From contig NZ_JAKFZN010000001.1 in the NCBI RefSeq assembly GCF_021654165.1, positions 310,001 through 374,000 of the forward strand: a stretch of 64,000 bases of DNA. The letters run 5' to 3'. The position numbers and the translations under genes are program-made. The first letter of the stretch is position 1, and each line of letters begins with the position of its first letter. Positions 10,597-19,828 of this stretch are shown here, piece after piece. The DNA comes from Nereida sp. MMG025. GTDB lineage: Bacteria > Pseudomonadota > Alphaproteobacteria > Rhodobacterales > Rhodobacteraceae. The notes beneath the pieces are model-generated. The model was not told where the DNA came from. It did not search any database and saw only the letters and a program-made list of their open reading frames with translations.

Positions 10597-11426
10597 TCGG
10601 TCAAATAGCTGTCCAGACCTGCACGCACCTGTGCCTCGGCGGCCGCCGCCAATGCTTTGCGATCGGCAAAGTCACCGACTTTGAGCGCGGGGTGATACAC
10701 CACATCAACCGATCCCTGGCGATGTGCCGCCAAAGTGGACAACAGGTGCGGCGCGAAATCCATATCCCCCCACCAGCCGTAAAACCGCGGCTCGGCGCCT
10801 TTGGGGGCGTGGTAGATGACCGAAACGGGCTGTATCCACATCTCTTCGCGCAAGGCATCCTCAAAAAACGCGGCAAATAGGGTCGGCTTGAAGGTCAAAA
10901 CACGTTTGCCATCGGTGCTTGTGCCCTCGGGGAAAAACAAAAGACGGTGGCCCGCCTTCAGACGGTCTTCGAACATCTGCTTTTGGATGCGTGCCTGACG
11001 TGGGTCGCGCGCGATAAAGACCGTGCCTGTGGCCCGCGCCAGCCAACCGATGCCGGGCCATTTGGCGACCTCGGCTTTGCTCACGAAATAGATGCGCTTG
11101 CTGGCGTTCAGAGTAAAAATATCCAGCCAGCTTGAATGATTGGCAACAATCGCGCCCTTGTGGGGCATGACCTCGCCGATCACACGCCGTTTGATCCCCA
11201 AAATGACAAAGGCCGCACGGCACACAAATTGCGTAATGAAAGGTGTCACAGGCCGTGCCTGCCCGAAAACCGGACGTTCGATCAACCGCACCAGCAACAA
11301 AAGGGCAAGACAGCTGAAGGTCACCAGCCCAAGGATGCCCCCGCGCCATGCCACGCGCACAAGGGCCATCGCTGTCATAGGCGGCAAGGGCGGCATATCA
11401 TCGGGGTTCCACGCAGGCTTGCTCAT
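10578..11426 (-). CDS. olsA: Lyso-ornithine lipid / 1-acylglycerol-3-phosphate O-acyltransferase
   Basis: 282 residues of the PlsC family. The catalytic H-x4-D is NHSSWLD at residues 96-102 and the substrate motif FPEGTS is at 165-170. A hydrophobic N-terminal anchor (~28-48) precedes the domain. The ATG overlaps the stop of the upstream OlsB-like gene by 4 bp (ATGA), so the pair should be translated together. That context points to the second step of ornithine-lipid synthesis, acylation of lyso-ornithine lipid, rather than general phosphatidate synthesis. Confidence 0.8.
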   Translation of the reverse strand: MSKPAWNPDDMPPLPPMTAMALVRVAWRGGILGLVTFSCLALLLLVRLIERPVFGQARPVTPFITQFVCRAAFVILGIKRRVIGEVMPHKGAIVANHSSWLDIFTLNASKRIYFVSKAEVAKWPGIGWLARATGTVFIARDPRQARIQKQMFEDRLKAGHRLLFFPEGTSTDGKRVLTFKPTLFAAFFEDALREEMWIQPVSVIYHAPKGAEPRFYGWWGDMDFAPHLLSTLAAHRQGSVDVVYHPALKVGDFADRKALAAAAEAQVRAGLDSYLTDQTIAA

Positions 11427-12220
11427 GTCCCGCGCCCGCGTGCGAACAGGGCGGCCTGCTTGTCGTTCACCTTGGCCGCATCAAGGATAAGGCACACATC
11501 GGTTGTATTGAAATCACGGTCGATAAACGCACCGTCCCCCACATAGCCGCCAAGCCGCAGATAGGCTTTGATAAGCTGTGGTGTCTCAAGCATGGCGCGT
11601 TTGCGATCAACATCTTCGCGCGCCAAAAGCGCCAAGGGCTGCGCGTGCGCGCCCGGTAGAACGCGGGTGCGTAGATCACTGGGCGCAAGATGGGTGTGAT
11701 GCAGGTTGCTTAACGGATGGGCCAAGGCTTGGGCATCTGTTCCGTGAAAACTGGCGACGCCAAACAATACATCAATCTGGTGATCGGCAATATAGTCGGC
11801 CAAAGCAGCCCACAAGTGCAGCATGGCCGTCCCGCCGCGGTAATCGGGGTGCAAACACGACCGGCCAAGTTCAAGCAGGCGCCGACCACTTTGTTTGAGA
11901 GGCGATAGATCAAACTCCCCTTCGGAATAAAACCGCCCTGCCCGTGCGGCCTGATCACTGCGTAACAGACGATAGACCCCTACGACCCGTTCAACATCAC
12001 CTGCCCGATCAATCAGCAAAAGATGATCGTAAAACGGATCAAACGCATCTTTTTCGAGGCCCTCTGCATGATCCACCAAAGGACCATCCGCCCCAAGCTC
12101 TTTGACAAACACCTGATACCGCAAGGTTTGGGCCGCGCGAAGATCCGCCTCGTTCTGGGCCAAGCGCGTGAGAAAGTCTGGGGTGTCGGGCATAACGTGC
12201 AGCGGTCCGTCAAAGGGCAT
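11423..12220 (-). CDS. olsB: Ornithine-acyl[ACP] N-acyltransferase (first step of ornithine lipid synthesis)
   Basis: 265 residues of the hemolysin-like GNAT family that contains OlsB. Signatures are LRAAQTLRYQVFVKELGA, the acidic YDHLLLIDR strand, LELGRSCLHPDYRGG and LFGVASFHGTD. OlsB attaches a 3-hydroxyacyl chain to the alpha amine of ornithine. It is the first gene of the olsB-olsA pair. Ornithine lipids are common phosphorus-free membrane lipids in roseobacters. Confidence 0.82.
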   Translation of the reverse strand: MPFDGPLHVMPDTPDFLTRLAQNEADLRAAQTLRYQVFVKELGADGPLVDHAEGLEKDAFDPFYDHLLLIDRAGDVERVVGVYRLLRSDQAARAGRFYSEGEFDLSPLKQSGRRLLELGRSCLHPDYRGGTAMLHLWAALADYIADHQIDVLFGVASFHGTDAQALAHPLSNLHHTHLAPSDLRTRVLPGAHAQPLALLAREDVDRKRAMLETPQLIKAYLRLGGYVGDGAFIDRDFNTTDVCLILDAAKVNDKQAALFARGRGT

Positions 12221-12292
12221 TGATGTGTCCTACTGTGCAGGTCCGACTTGCGCAAGCGTCCAGCCATTAACGTGGTTTTAACCATCAAGCGG

Positions 12293-12487
12293 TTAGGAGT
12301 GGTCAAACACCAACTCAAGCTCAACACGCGCGCCATCTATGACCACTTTGCCCTCTTCACGAAAATTCACGGTGATCTTGCCGCCGATATTGGATTGCAC
12401 CTGCCCCACCCCCCAATTGGGCGCGTTGGGATTGCGCACCAACTGGCCAGGTTCAAGCAATGAATTCATTTCCGACATTTTTTCGTC
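12293..12487 (-). CDS. DUF3553 small protein
   Basis: About 64 residues from ATG 12487; in-frame ATGs at 12475 and 12466 are alternatives and none has a strong ribosome site. The conserved body is LEPGQLVRNPNAPNWGVGQV followed by IGGKITVNF and GKVVIDG, the DUF3553 pattern (an SH3-like fold is also seen in UvrD-type helicase C-termini). Function unknown. It diverges from chpT with a 24-bp gap, so the two share a compact promoter region. Confidence 0.75.
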   Translation of the reverse strand, partial: DEKMSEMNSLLEPGQLVRNPNAPNWGVGQVQSNIGGKITVNFREEGKVVIDGARVELELVFDHS

Positions 12488-12511
12488 CATTTCGAAAGCT
12501 AGGAATGCCCG

Positions 12512-13114
12512 ATGACCAAAACCGACCTTGATATTAGCACACTTGTAGGCTCGCGCATCTGTCACGATCTAATTAGCCCATTGGGTGCGATTGCCAATGG
12601 GGTTGAATTGCTCAGCCTATCTGGCCTGCCACAAACGCCCGAAATGGCCCTGATTGCCGATAGCGTGGAAAACGCGAACGCGCGCATCAAGATGTTTCGC
12701 ATCGCCTTTGGTGCGGCATCGGCCGATCAACAGGTCAACGCCAGCGATATGCAGGCGATTATGGTGGGGTTAACCCGTGGCGGCAGGCTTAGGTATGACT
12801 GGCAAGCGCAGGGCAGTGCATTGCGCATCCACGCCCGATTTGCGCTGTTACTGGTTCAGGCCCTGGAAACCGCCATGGCTTACGGTGGGCAGATTACAGT
12901 GTCTGAAACAGCCGGCACATGGGTGATTAAAGGAACCGCAGATCGGCTGGTCCATGACCCTGCATTGTGGCGATATGTCGATGATACACAAAACGCTGAC
13001 CAACCACTCCAAGCCAGCCAAGTGCATTTTGAACTGATTGCGCAGCTACAACACGACCACGGATTTCGTGTGACAGCCGATGTCAGCGATACTGAGATTG
13101 CCATAACATTTTAG
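12512..13114 (+). CDS. chpT: Histidine phosphotransferase ChpT
   Basis: 200 residues. The phospho-acceptor His lies in [18 protein letters not shown] (about residues 12-29), the ChpT signature, followed by a degenerate kinase-like C-terminal domain. ChpT passes phosphate from CckA to CtrA (and CpdR). In Rhodobacteraceae this relay governs motility, gene transfer agents and cell-to-cell processes rather than viability. The stop overlaps the 3' end of proA by 4 bp on the opposite strand. Confidence 0.9.
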   Translation: MTKTDLDISTLVGSRICHDLISPLGAIANGVELLSLSGLPQTPEMALIADSVENANARIKMFRIAFGAASADQQVNASDMQAIMVGLTRGGRLRYDWQAQGSALRIHARFALLLVQALETAMAYGGQITVSETAGTWVIKGTADRLVHDPALWRYVDDTQNADQPLQASQVHFELIAQLQHDHGFRVTADVSDTEIAITF

Positions 13115-14376
13115 GCCCGAACGGTGCCATCACCACGCACGATATATTTGAAACTGGTTAGCTGCTCTGCCCCGACAGGGCCACGCGCGTGCATCTTGCC
13201 GGTGGCAATGCCAATTTCCGCCCCCATGCCAAATTCGCCACCATCGGCAAATTGGGTCGACGCATTGTGCATCACAATGGCGCTGTCCAATTCGGTCAAA
13301 AACCGCTCGGCTGTTGCCGCGTTTTCGGTCAGGATACAGTCGGTGTGATCTGACCCAAACTGACGGATATGGGCCAAGGCGTCGTCCAGCCCCGAAACAG
13401 TTTTTGCCGCGATTTCCATATCCAGAAATTCCTTGCCCCAGTGATCATCGGTGGCCGTCTTCGTTCTGTCGCTTTGAAGCGCCATGTCGGCATCTACCGT
13501 CACGCCCGCATCCAGTAGCATCTGGATCACATCGGCCCCAAGACCGTCCGCGATATCTTGGTGGATCAACAGACATTCAGCCGCGCCGCAAATGCCCGTG
13601 CGTCGGGTTTTTGCATTCAAAACAACATCCATTGTCTTTTGGGGATCCGCTTGCTTGTCGATGTAGATATGCACGATGCCTTCAAGGTGGGCAAAGACGG
13701 GCACCCGTGCCTCGCGCTGGACCAAACCGACCAGACCTTTGCCGCCGCGCGGCACGATCACGTCAATGAATTGTGTCATGCTTAGCATTTCCGACACGGC
13801 AGCGCGGTCGCGTGTTGGCACAAGTTGAACGGCCGCTTCCGGCAAGCCAGCTTCTACAAGGCCCTGCACGACCGCTGCATGGATGGCTGTGGCACTGTGC
13901 AAGCTTTCTGATCCGCCCCGCAAGATCACAGCGTTGCCGGACTTGACACACAAGGCCGCAGCATCCGCCGTCACATTCGGGCGGCTTTCATAGATCACAC
14001 CAACCACACCGAGTGGTGTGCGGACGCGGCTGATGTCCAACCCCGATGGCATCTGCCAGTTTGCGATCACCGCCCCCACCGGATCGGCCTGCTCTGCCAC
14101 CGAACGCAGCCCATCCACCATGGCGCGGATGCGGTCCTCGTCCAGCATGAGGCGATCCAGCATCGCGGCGCTCAACCCTTTGTCGCGGCCGTAAGCCATG
14201 TCTTTGGCATTTGCTGCAATGATATCTTCCCGTGTCCGCCACATATGTTCGGACGCACCGATCAAGGCTGCGTATTTGCGCTCGGCACTGGCATTGGCCA
14301 ATGCCACGCTGGCCTTTTTTGCATCGCGGCCGATCTGTGCCATCAGGTTGGGAATATCTGTCAGGTCTTTCATCAT
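13111..14376 (-). CDS. proA: Glutamate-5-semialdehyde dehydrogenase (gamma-glutamyl phosphate reductase)
   Basis: 421 residues, full length. Conserved pieces include [20 protein letters not shown], the catalytic Cys in [10 protein letters not shown] and [19 protein letters not shown] near the C-terminus. It carries out the second step of proline synthesis, NADPH reduction of glutamyl-5-phosphate. Its start overlaps the proB stop by 4 bp, so proBA is one unit. Confidence 0.97.
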   Translation of the reverse strand: MMKDLTDIPNLMAQIGRDAKKASVALANASAERKYAALIGASEHMWRTREDIIAANAKDMAYGRDKGLSAAMLDRLMLDEDRIRAMVDGLRSVAEQADPVGAVIANWQMPSGLDISRVRTPLGVVGVIYESRPNVTADAAALCVKSGNAVILRGGSESLHSATAIHAAVVQGLVEAGLPEAAVQLVPTRDRAAVSEMLSMTQFIDVIVPRGGKGLVGLVQREARVPVFAHLEGIVHIYIDKQADPQKTMDVVLNAKTRRTGICGAAECLLIHQDIADGLGADVIQMLLDAGVTVDADMALQSDRTKTATDDHWGKEFLDMEIAAKTVSGLDDALAHIRQFGSDHTDCILTENAATAERFLTELDSAIVMHNASTQFADGGEFGMGAEIGIATGKMHARGPVGAEQLTSFKYIVRGDGTVRA

Positions 14377-15479
14377 ATCACCATGTCATCTCGGTGGATC
14401 AGGGTCGCGCGGCCAGAATAGCCAAGCAAGTCGGCAATGTCGCTGGTTTGATGGCCTTTTATCTTTCGGGCCTCATCCGCGGTGTAGCGTGTCAGCCCAA
14501 GACCCAGTTTAGCCCCGCCCGCATCCAGAATATCAATGGGGTCACCACGTTCAAAATCGCCCCGCACCTGTGTAATGCCCGCGGGTAAAAGGCTGTTGCC
14601 GCGTGCAAGAGCCCGCGCAGCCCCTTCGTCGACACTCACAGACCCTTTGGGTTTCATCGCGGCGATCCAGCGGGTGCGCGCGTGTTGCGGATTGTCCTGC
14701 GCCAAAAACCATGTCGATGGCGCACCACTTTCCAATACTTTCAATGGGTTGCTGGTCGATCCTAATGTAATTGCCATAGCGCAGCCCGCAGCGGTGGCCA
14801 TCTTGGCCGCCATCACTTTGGTCTTCATGCCGCCTTTTGACAGCCCTGACCCCGCATCGCCTGCCATGGCCTCTATCTCGGGCGTGATCGCTTCGATCAC
14901 GTCAAAGCGTGTGGCCGTTGGATCATCTTGCGGATTGGCGCTGTAAAGGCCGTCCACATCCGACAAAAGGATCAGCTGGTCCGCCCCGACGGTGACGGCC
15001 ACTTGCGCGGCCAAACGATCATTATCACCATAGCGAATTTCATCGGTGGCCACCGTGTCGTTTTCATTGACGATTGGCACCACACCGAGGCTAAGCAACT
15101 GCGAAAGGGTCGCGCGGGAATTCAGATAGCGTTTGCGATCCGCAGAATCCTCAAGCGTGACAAGAACCTGTGCGGTGGTGATCGCATGGGGCGCCAAGGC
15201 CTCCTCATATGCACGGGCCAAGCGGATTTGCCCAACGGCGGCGGCGGCTTGCGATTGTTCCAAAGCCAATTCTGTCGCAGGCAGTCCAAGCACACCGCGA
15301 CCAAGCGCAATCGAACCGGACGACACCAGCACCACGTCTTTGCCCAAGGATTTGAGCCAAGCCACGTCTTGGGCCAGAGAATAGAGCCAGTCCTCGCGCA
15401 GCGCCCCTGTCTCGCGGTCCACCAGCAAGGCAGACCCGATTTTGAGAACCACGCGTTTGGCGTCTGCTAGGGCTGCCAT
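14373..15479 (-). CDS. proB: Glutamate 5-kinase
   Basis: 368 residues: an amino-acid kinase domain ([37 protein letters not shown]-type [11 protein letters not shown]) and a C-terminal PUA domain from about residue 275. It carries out the first step of proline synthesis and is usually feedback-inhibited by proline. It overlaps obgE upstream by 13 bp and proA downstream by 4 bp, giving an obgE-proB-proA operon, an arrangement common in alphaproteobacteria. Confidence 0.97.
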   Translation of the reverse strand: MAALADAKRVVLKIGSALLVDRETGALREDWLYSLAQDVAWLKSLGKDVVLVSSGSIALGRGVLGLPATELALEQSQAAAAVGQIRLARAYEEALAPHAITTAQVLVTLEDSADRKRYLNSRATLSQLLSLGVVPIVNENDTVATDEIRYGDNDRLAAQVAVTVGADQLILLSDVDGLYSANPQDDPTATRFDVIEAITPEIEAMAGDAGSGLSKGGMKTKVMAAKMATAAGCAMAITLGSTSNPLKVLESGAPSTWFLAQDNPQHARTRWIAAMKPKGSVSVDEGAARALARGNSLLPAGITQVRGDFERGDPIDILDAGGAKLGLGLTRYTADEARKIKGHQTSDIADLLGYSGRATLIHRDDMVI

Positions 15480-16504
15480 GGCGCGTCTTCCTCGGCCCCT
15501 TTTTTCTGGCGCAAGCGGTCATCATCGATCTGACCACGCACCGCACGTAGAACGGTATCCAGCCCTTCGCGACTGACGCCCGACATCAGCATGACGCGCG
15601 CGCCCACTTCGGCCTCAAGGGCAGCTTTGGCGGCTTGACGTTCGTCTTCGTCCAAAGCGTCAATCTTGTTGAGGGCCGTGACGCGCGGCTTCTCTGCCAG
15701 CTCACCACCATAGGCCTCTAACTCGTTGATAATGGTGCGATAATCTTCCGCGATGGTTTCAGAGGTGCCATCGATCAGGTGCAGCAGAACCGCGCAGCGC
15801 TCTACGTGCCCAAGGAAGCGATCCCCGATGCCTTTGCCATCCGACGCGCCTTCGATGAGGCCCGGAATATCGGCCATCACAAATTCCGTATTGTCCACGC
15901 CGACCACACCCAAGTTGGGGTGCAACGTGGTAAATGGATAGTCCGCGATCTTGGGGCGGGCGTTTGATGTCGCCGCCAGAAACGTCGATTTTCCCGCGTT
16001 AGGCAGGCCCAAAAGACCCGCATCCGCAATCAGTTTCAGCCGCAGCCAGATCGTGCGTTCCACTCCGTCTTGCCCAGGATTGGCACGGCGCGGCGCCTGA
16101 TTGGTGGAGGATTTGAAATGCAGGTTGCCAAACCCGCCGTTGCCCCCTTTTGCCAAAATGACCTTCTGGCCCACTTCTGTCAGATCCGCGATGACCGTTT
16201 CCTGATCTTCGTCGAGAATTTCCGTGCCGACTGGCACGCGCAGAACGATCGCCTTGCCGTCTGCGCCTGTCCGCTGTTTGCCCATTCCGGGCACACCGTT
16301 TTTGGCAAAAAAGTGCTGTTGATAGCGAAAATCGATAAGCGTGTTCAGCCCTTCGACGCATTCGGCAATCACATCACCGCCACGCCCGCCATCGCCGCCA
16401 TCGGGACCGCCGTATTCCACGAATTTCTCGCGGTGAAAGCTGACAGCGCCGCCCCCACCCGCGCCTGAGCGGATATAGACTTTGGCCAGATCGAGAAATT
16501 TCAT
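15467..16504 (-). CDS. obgE: GTPase ObgE/CgtA
   Basis: 345 residues. The glycine-rich Obg fold spans about residues 1-158 ([27 protein letters not shown]). The G domain follows with GLPNAGKST (G1), DIPGLIEGA (G3) and LNKIDALD (G4). It is an essential GTPase of large-subunit assembly and stress response. Downstream of the L21/L27 genes and upstream of proBA, as in many alphaproteobacteria, with one GNAT gene in between. No C-terminal oddity. Confidence 0.96.
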   Translation of the reverse strand: MKFLDLAKVYIRSGAGGGGAVSFHREKFVEYGGPDGGDGGRGGDVIAECVEGLNTLIDFRYQQHFFAKNGVPGMGKQRTGADGKAIVLRVPVGTEILDEDQETVIADLTEVGQKVILAKGGNGGFGNLHFKSSTNQAPRRANPGQDGVERTIWLRLKLIADAGLLGLPNAGKSTFLAATSNARPKIADYPFTTLHPNLGVVGVDNTEFVMADIPGLIEGASDGKGIGDRFLGHVERCAVLLHLIDGTSETIAEDYRTIINELEAYGGELAEKPRVTALNKIDALDEDERQAAKAALEAEVGARVMLMSGVSREGLDTVLRAVRGQIDDDRLRQKKGAEEDAPWQP

Positions 16505-16536
16505 GTCAGGGTCCTTTCGAGGACTGCCTTAGCGCC

Positions 16537-17079
16537 TTAATCCAGTTTGCGCAAATAGGTCCATGTGGGCACGGTTGTCTCGCGCGCGACAGAATAGACT
16601 TCTGCGTCGCCCAAGTATTGAAAACCGCAATGGGTCAGCACGCGTGCGCTGGCGGGGTTGTCTTGAAACACGCTGCCAAACAGCGTTTGGACGTTTTGCG
16701 GATTTGCCGCGACGATCCCGTCCAACGCCTCGGATGCAAAGCCGGTGTTCCAAAAGGCAGGGGCAACCCAATAGCTGATTTCGGATTGTTTTTCATCAAG
16801 GCGGGTCAAACTGATGAGGCCCAAAACTTCGGCCAAACCCGTATGAGAGCCATCCATCACCCAAACGTCTTCTGTGCGATCGTCAGCCAATGAGCGGGTG
16901 ATATAGGCTTCGATTGCGCCCGGCGGCAGAGGATGGGGGATAGAGGACGTCATTCGCGCGACGCGCTGATCACTTGCATACATTTCGACCAGCCCAAGGT
17001 CAGACATGCGCAGAGGGCGCAAAATCATGCGGTCGGTGTCGTAGCGCACTTGTGGTACGTTGCTGGTGTCGAGGCTCAT
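16537..17079 (-). CDS. GNAT-family N-acetyltransferase (RimJ/RimL type)
   Basis: 180 residues. RMILRPLRMSDL at the start, the acceptor strand YWVAPAFWNTGFASEAL and the FQDNPASARVLTHCGF motif are those of RimJ/RimL-like acetyltransferases. The Ser/Asn-type CoA loop is loosely conserved. The substrate is unknown. It lies between the ribosomal protein genes and obgE on the same strand. Confidence 0.85.
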   Translation of the reverse strand: MSLDTSNVPQVRYDTDRMILRPLRMSDLGLVEMYASDQRVARMTSSIPHPLPPGAIEAYITRSLADDRTEDVWVMDGSHTGLAEVLGLISLTRLDEKQSEISYWVAPAFWNTGFASEALDGIVAANPQNVQTLFGSVFQDNPASARVLTHCGFQYLGDAEVYSVARETTVPTWTYLRKLD

Positions 17080-17121
17080 GGGTTCTCCTCCCCATTTTGT
17101 CGGGCCATGATTGACCCTAAA

Positions 17122-17154
17122 AGAAAAAGGGACCGGTCTGATGACCGATCCCTT
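17122..17154 (-). terminator. Rho-independent terminator downstream of rplU-rpmA
   Basis: AAGGGA-C-CGGTC and GACCG-A-TCCCTT form a stem with loop TGAT (17127-17154). Read on the minus strand it ends in a T-rich run, 25 bp past the rpmA stop. It separates the ribosomal protein genes from the GNAT-obgE-proBA unit. Confidence 0.8.
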
Positions 17155-17178
17155 AATCTCAAACGCTTAGGTTTCGGT

Positions 17179-17448
17179 TTACTCAGCGGCCTCTGCTGCT
17201 GGCAGAACCGAAATAAATGTGCGGTTTTTCAGGCCCTTATGGAACTGAACACCACCTTCGACAGTTGCAAAGATTGTGTGGTCTTTGCCCATGCCTACGC
17301 CTTCACCCGGCCAAAACTTGGTGCCGCGCTGACGCACGATGATGTTGCCTGGGATGACAGCTTCGCCGCCATATTTCTTCACGCCAAGGCGGCGACCTGC
17401 TGAGTCGCGACCGTTACGGGACGAACCACCTGCTTTTTTGTGTGCCAT
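17179..17448 (-). CDS. rpmA: 50S ribosomal protein L27
   Basis: 89 residues. [20 protein letters not shown] at the N-terminus is the universal L27 start, with the tail that reaches the peptidyl-transferase centre. No Firmicutes-type cleaved leader is present. It sits 6 bp after rplU. Confidence 0.98.
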   Translation of the reverse strand: MAHKKAGGSSRNGRDSAGRRLGVKKYGGEAVIPGNIIVRQRGTKFWPGEGVGMGKDHTIFATVEGGVQFHKGLKNRTFISVLPAAEAAE

Positions 17449-17454
17449 CTGGAA

Positions 17455-18168
17455 TTACTCCTTTTCAGCTGCGAATTTGGTTGCTTGTGCAATCCAGTCA
17501 TCGCGTTCGATGCGGCCTTTGAACGACAGCTTGTCATCCATATAGGCAATTTCGTCTGCGCCCCAAGCCATGATCTGGTCAAAGTGGAATACGCCGTTGT
17601 CATGCAACAGGCCTTCCAGTTTCGGACCCACGCCCGAGATCTTCTTGAGATCGTCTGGCTGGCCACCGCGGGCTTCGCTCAGCAGGTTGGCAGGCTTTGT
17701 GCCGCCTTCTGCAGGCGCTTCTGCTTTTGGGGCAGCCGCTTTCTTTGGCGCGGCTTTTTTGGGCTCTGCTTTTTTGGCGGGTTTGGCAGCAGCGGCCGCT
17801 GCAACAGCAACACCAGCAACCGAACCGGCACCGACAGCCGCTTTTACGCCCGATTTGTCCGCGCCTTTTTCCAGCAGGTCCGTCACGCGCAGCAGTGTAA
17901 GTTGCTGGCGGTGGCCTTTGGTGCGCTTGGAGCTGTGCTTACGGCGGCGCTTAACGAAGTTAATCACCTTTTCGCCTTTGATCTGGTCGATCACTTCGGC
18001 CTGAACCGCAGCGCCGTCTACCAGTGGTGCACCCACTGTCGAACCGATCATCAGAATTTCGTTGAACTGGACTTTTTCACCAGCATCGGCAGCCAATTTT
18101 TCCACGCGCAGCACATCGCCGCTGGAAACTTTGTATTGCTTGCCGCCTGTTTTCATAACAGCGAACAT
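17455..18168 (-). CDS. rplU: 50S ribosomal protein L21 with long C-terminal extension
   Basis: 237 residues, more than twice the usual ~103. Residues 1-100 are a normal L21 ([31 protein letters not shown], the rRNA-binding stretch). Residues ~105-165 are an Ala/Lys/Pro-rich linker. Residues ~172-232 form a helix-hairpin-helix-like module ([27 protein letters not shown]), of the kind also found at the end of NuoE and other Rhodobacteraceae proteins. An inverted repeat CCTTAT-AA-ATAAGG (18203-18216) lies in the leader. The open frame is continuous, so this is a real fusion. Confidence 0.93.
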   Translation of the reverse strand: MFAVMKTGGKQYKVSSGDVLRVEKLAADAGEKVQFNEILMIGSTVGAPLVDGAAVQAEVIDQIKGEKVINFVKRRRKHSSKRTKGHRQQLTLLRVTDLLEKGADKSGVKAAVGAGSVAGVAVAAAAAAKPAKKAEPKKAAPKKAAAPKAEAPAEGGTKPANLLSEARGGQPDDLKKISGVGPKLEGLLHDNGVFHFDQIMAWGADEIAYMDDKLSFKGRIERDDWIAQATKFAAEKE

Positions 18169-18369
18169 ATCGTTCTTCCTTGTCTTCCGCGTCTTACAGG
18201 CCCCTTATAAATAAGGCGTTGGACTACCTGTTAACAGCGCGCCTGATGTATCCCCGCGACCGGGGCAGACGATATTTCATGCACCCCACGCGCTCCGAAT
18301 GAGCGGGGGAATGGCGCATATGGGACGGATTGCCTTGCAAGTCAAGCCTGAATCGCGCTGACTGGGGGG

Positions 18370-18717
18370 ATGAAACCCATTGTTTTTCTGGCCTTTGCCC
18401 TTGCGGGATGCGGCGGCACAGCCAGCCATTTACCCAACCCGCTTCTTTTGCCCGGACAGGCGGTTATCACCGGACTTGAAAACAGTGCTTACACCACACG
18501 GCGCGGCAAAGTCAGCCGCTATGTTGCGGCCAACAGCGATGCCATTTTACAAGATGCAAAAGCTGGCGGCGGCCCTGCCCTGACCAAAGCAATGCAGATC
18601 GCGCGTGTGCCTGCGGATCGCCACCGCGAATTGCGTCACGTCTTAAAAGCGGATGCAGAGCTATACGCCACCAATCAAGAGGCGCTTGTCGTGGCCATCA
18701 TGGTGCACGGTCGCTAA
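18370..18717 (+). CDS. Small putative lipoprotein, unknown function
   Basis: 115 residues. MKPIVFLAFALAGC is a short signal peptide with lipobox LAGC (Cys 14), so the mature protein should be lipid-anchored in the envelope. The rest is a single compact domain without a motif I recognise. It is divergent from rplU (201-bp gap) and convergent with the DUF2059 gene, sharing 4 bp at the stops. Confidence 0.7.
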   Translation: MKPIVFLAFALAGCGGTASHLPNPLLLPGQAVITGLENSAYTTRRGKVSRYVAANSDAILQDAKAGGGPALTKAMQIARVPADRHRELRHVLKADAELYATNQEALVVAIMVHGR

Positions 18718-19541
18718 AGTTCTTCCCCGCCCGAGAACCGCGAAACCGAAATCCCCAACTGTCGGCTGATGGCCACATACATCTGGTCAAATCCTGCAAA
18801 GAGGGCACGGTTCATGGCGCGGCCGGCATCTGTTTGCAAAAGCGCCTGATACTCGGCCAGTTCCGCGTCCTCCAAGGGCTGATAGGCCATGTAAAGATAG
18901 GAATAGAGCCATTCGGTCGTGTTTTCCCTGATCTCGGGCTCTTGTTCCCAGACCATTGACAGCACTTGATCGTCGGTCAGCCCCATGTTGATGCCACCCC
19001 CGTCGATCATGCCGATGTAGAAAGCGTAATTGGCATTCAACGCACCAACGACATTGGTTTCGATGTAATCGTTGGCCGCCACGAAATCCTTGACCTGCTC
19101 AAGGCGGGCATCACCGGCCTCCTCCATCGTGACGACACGCGCGATTGCAGCTTCCTCGACGCTTTCATCCAGAAACGCTTCGCGCGCCGTATATTCCAGC
19201 GTGACAATTTCGGTGCCCAGATCAGAGGTAAAGAACGCCTCAAGCGGGGTGACATCCACGCCTTCCATCTCGCGCAGGAACGCCGCGGACATGCCATCAA
19301 CCATCACGTCCAGATCATAGACGCGGGCGACCTCGCGCTCCCATTCGGCGGTGTCACGTCCGGGCATCATTTCCGTGCCCAGATCAGCCCCGTAGTCCAG
19401 ACCCTCGCGCTGCATGAGCGCCACCATGTCATCAAGGCGCAGCGCGTCCAACAGGGCTTGGGCCGTGGCCGCTTGGGCCGCGACGGGCGCGGTCACAGGG
19501 ATCAAAACAGTGGCAAGAACAGCAAGTGAGCAGCGCAGCAT
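18714..19541 (-). CDS. DUF2059-type periplasmic protein
   Basis: 275 residues from ATG 19541, chosen because it opens a clear signal peptide (MLRCSLAVLATVLIPVTAPV, cleavage after AQA). The frame stays open about 38 codons upstream without signal-like sequence. It is helical and acidic, with DUF2059-like segments (MSAAFLREMEG, LEAFFTSDLGTEI, RALFAGFDQMYVAISRQLG). These are secreted proteins of unknown role. Confidence 0.6.
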   Translation of the reverse strand: MLRCSLAVLATVLIPVTAPVAAQAATAQALLDALRLDDMVALMQREGLDYGADLGTEMMPGRDTAEWEREVARVYDLDVMVDGMSAAFLREMEGVDVTPLEAFFTSDLGTEIVTLEYTAREAFLDESVEEAAIARVVTMEEAGDARLEQVKDFVAANDYIETNVVGALNANYAFYIGMIDGGGINMGLTDDQVLSMVWEQEPEIRENTTEWLYSYLYMAYQPLEDAELAEYQALLQTDAGRAMNRALFAGFDQMYVAISRQLGISVSRFSGGEEL

Positions 19542-19723
19542 AGGCAACCTTTCCAATAGCTTCGGTGCAAAGATGCACCGCGTTACTCCCAAGACTAAGC
19601 ATGATCGGTTCGCATTTCCATCGCCAGACGCGTTTGCGCCCATGATTTTTCGCATCTTGCGTGCATTTCGGCCCTTGCATGGGTCAGACGCTTTGCATAA
19701 ACCGCCCCCACCACTTCATGCGC

Positions 19724-19813
19724 GGAGCTATGCCGGAGTGGTCGAACGGGCCGGTTTCGAAAACCGGTGTGGGTGCAAGCCCACCCAGGGTTCGAATCCC
19801 TGTGGCTCCGCCA
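19724..19813 (+). tRNA. tRNA-Ser (anticodon CGA)
   Basis: A 90-nt class II tRNA. Acceptor strands are GGAGCTA (19724-19730) and TGGCTCC (19803-19809), with discriminator G and encoded CCA. The anticodon loop TTCGAAA sits in a CCGGT/ACCGG stem, giving CGA. The long variable arm (GTGGGTGCAAGCCCAC) and the GGTTCGAATCC T-arm are intact. Confidence 0.95.
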
Positions 19814-19828
19814 TTTCTGTGACATTGG

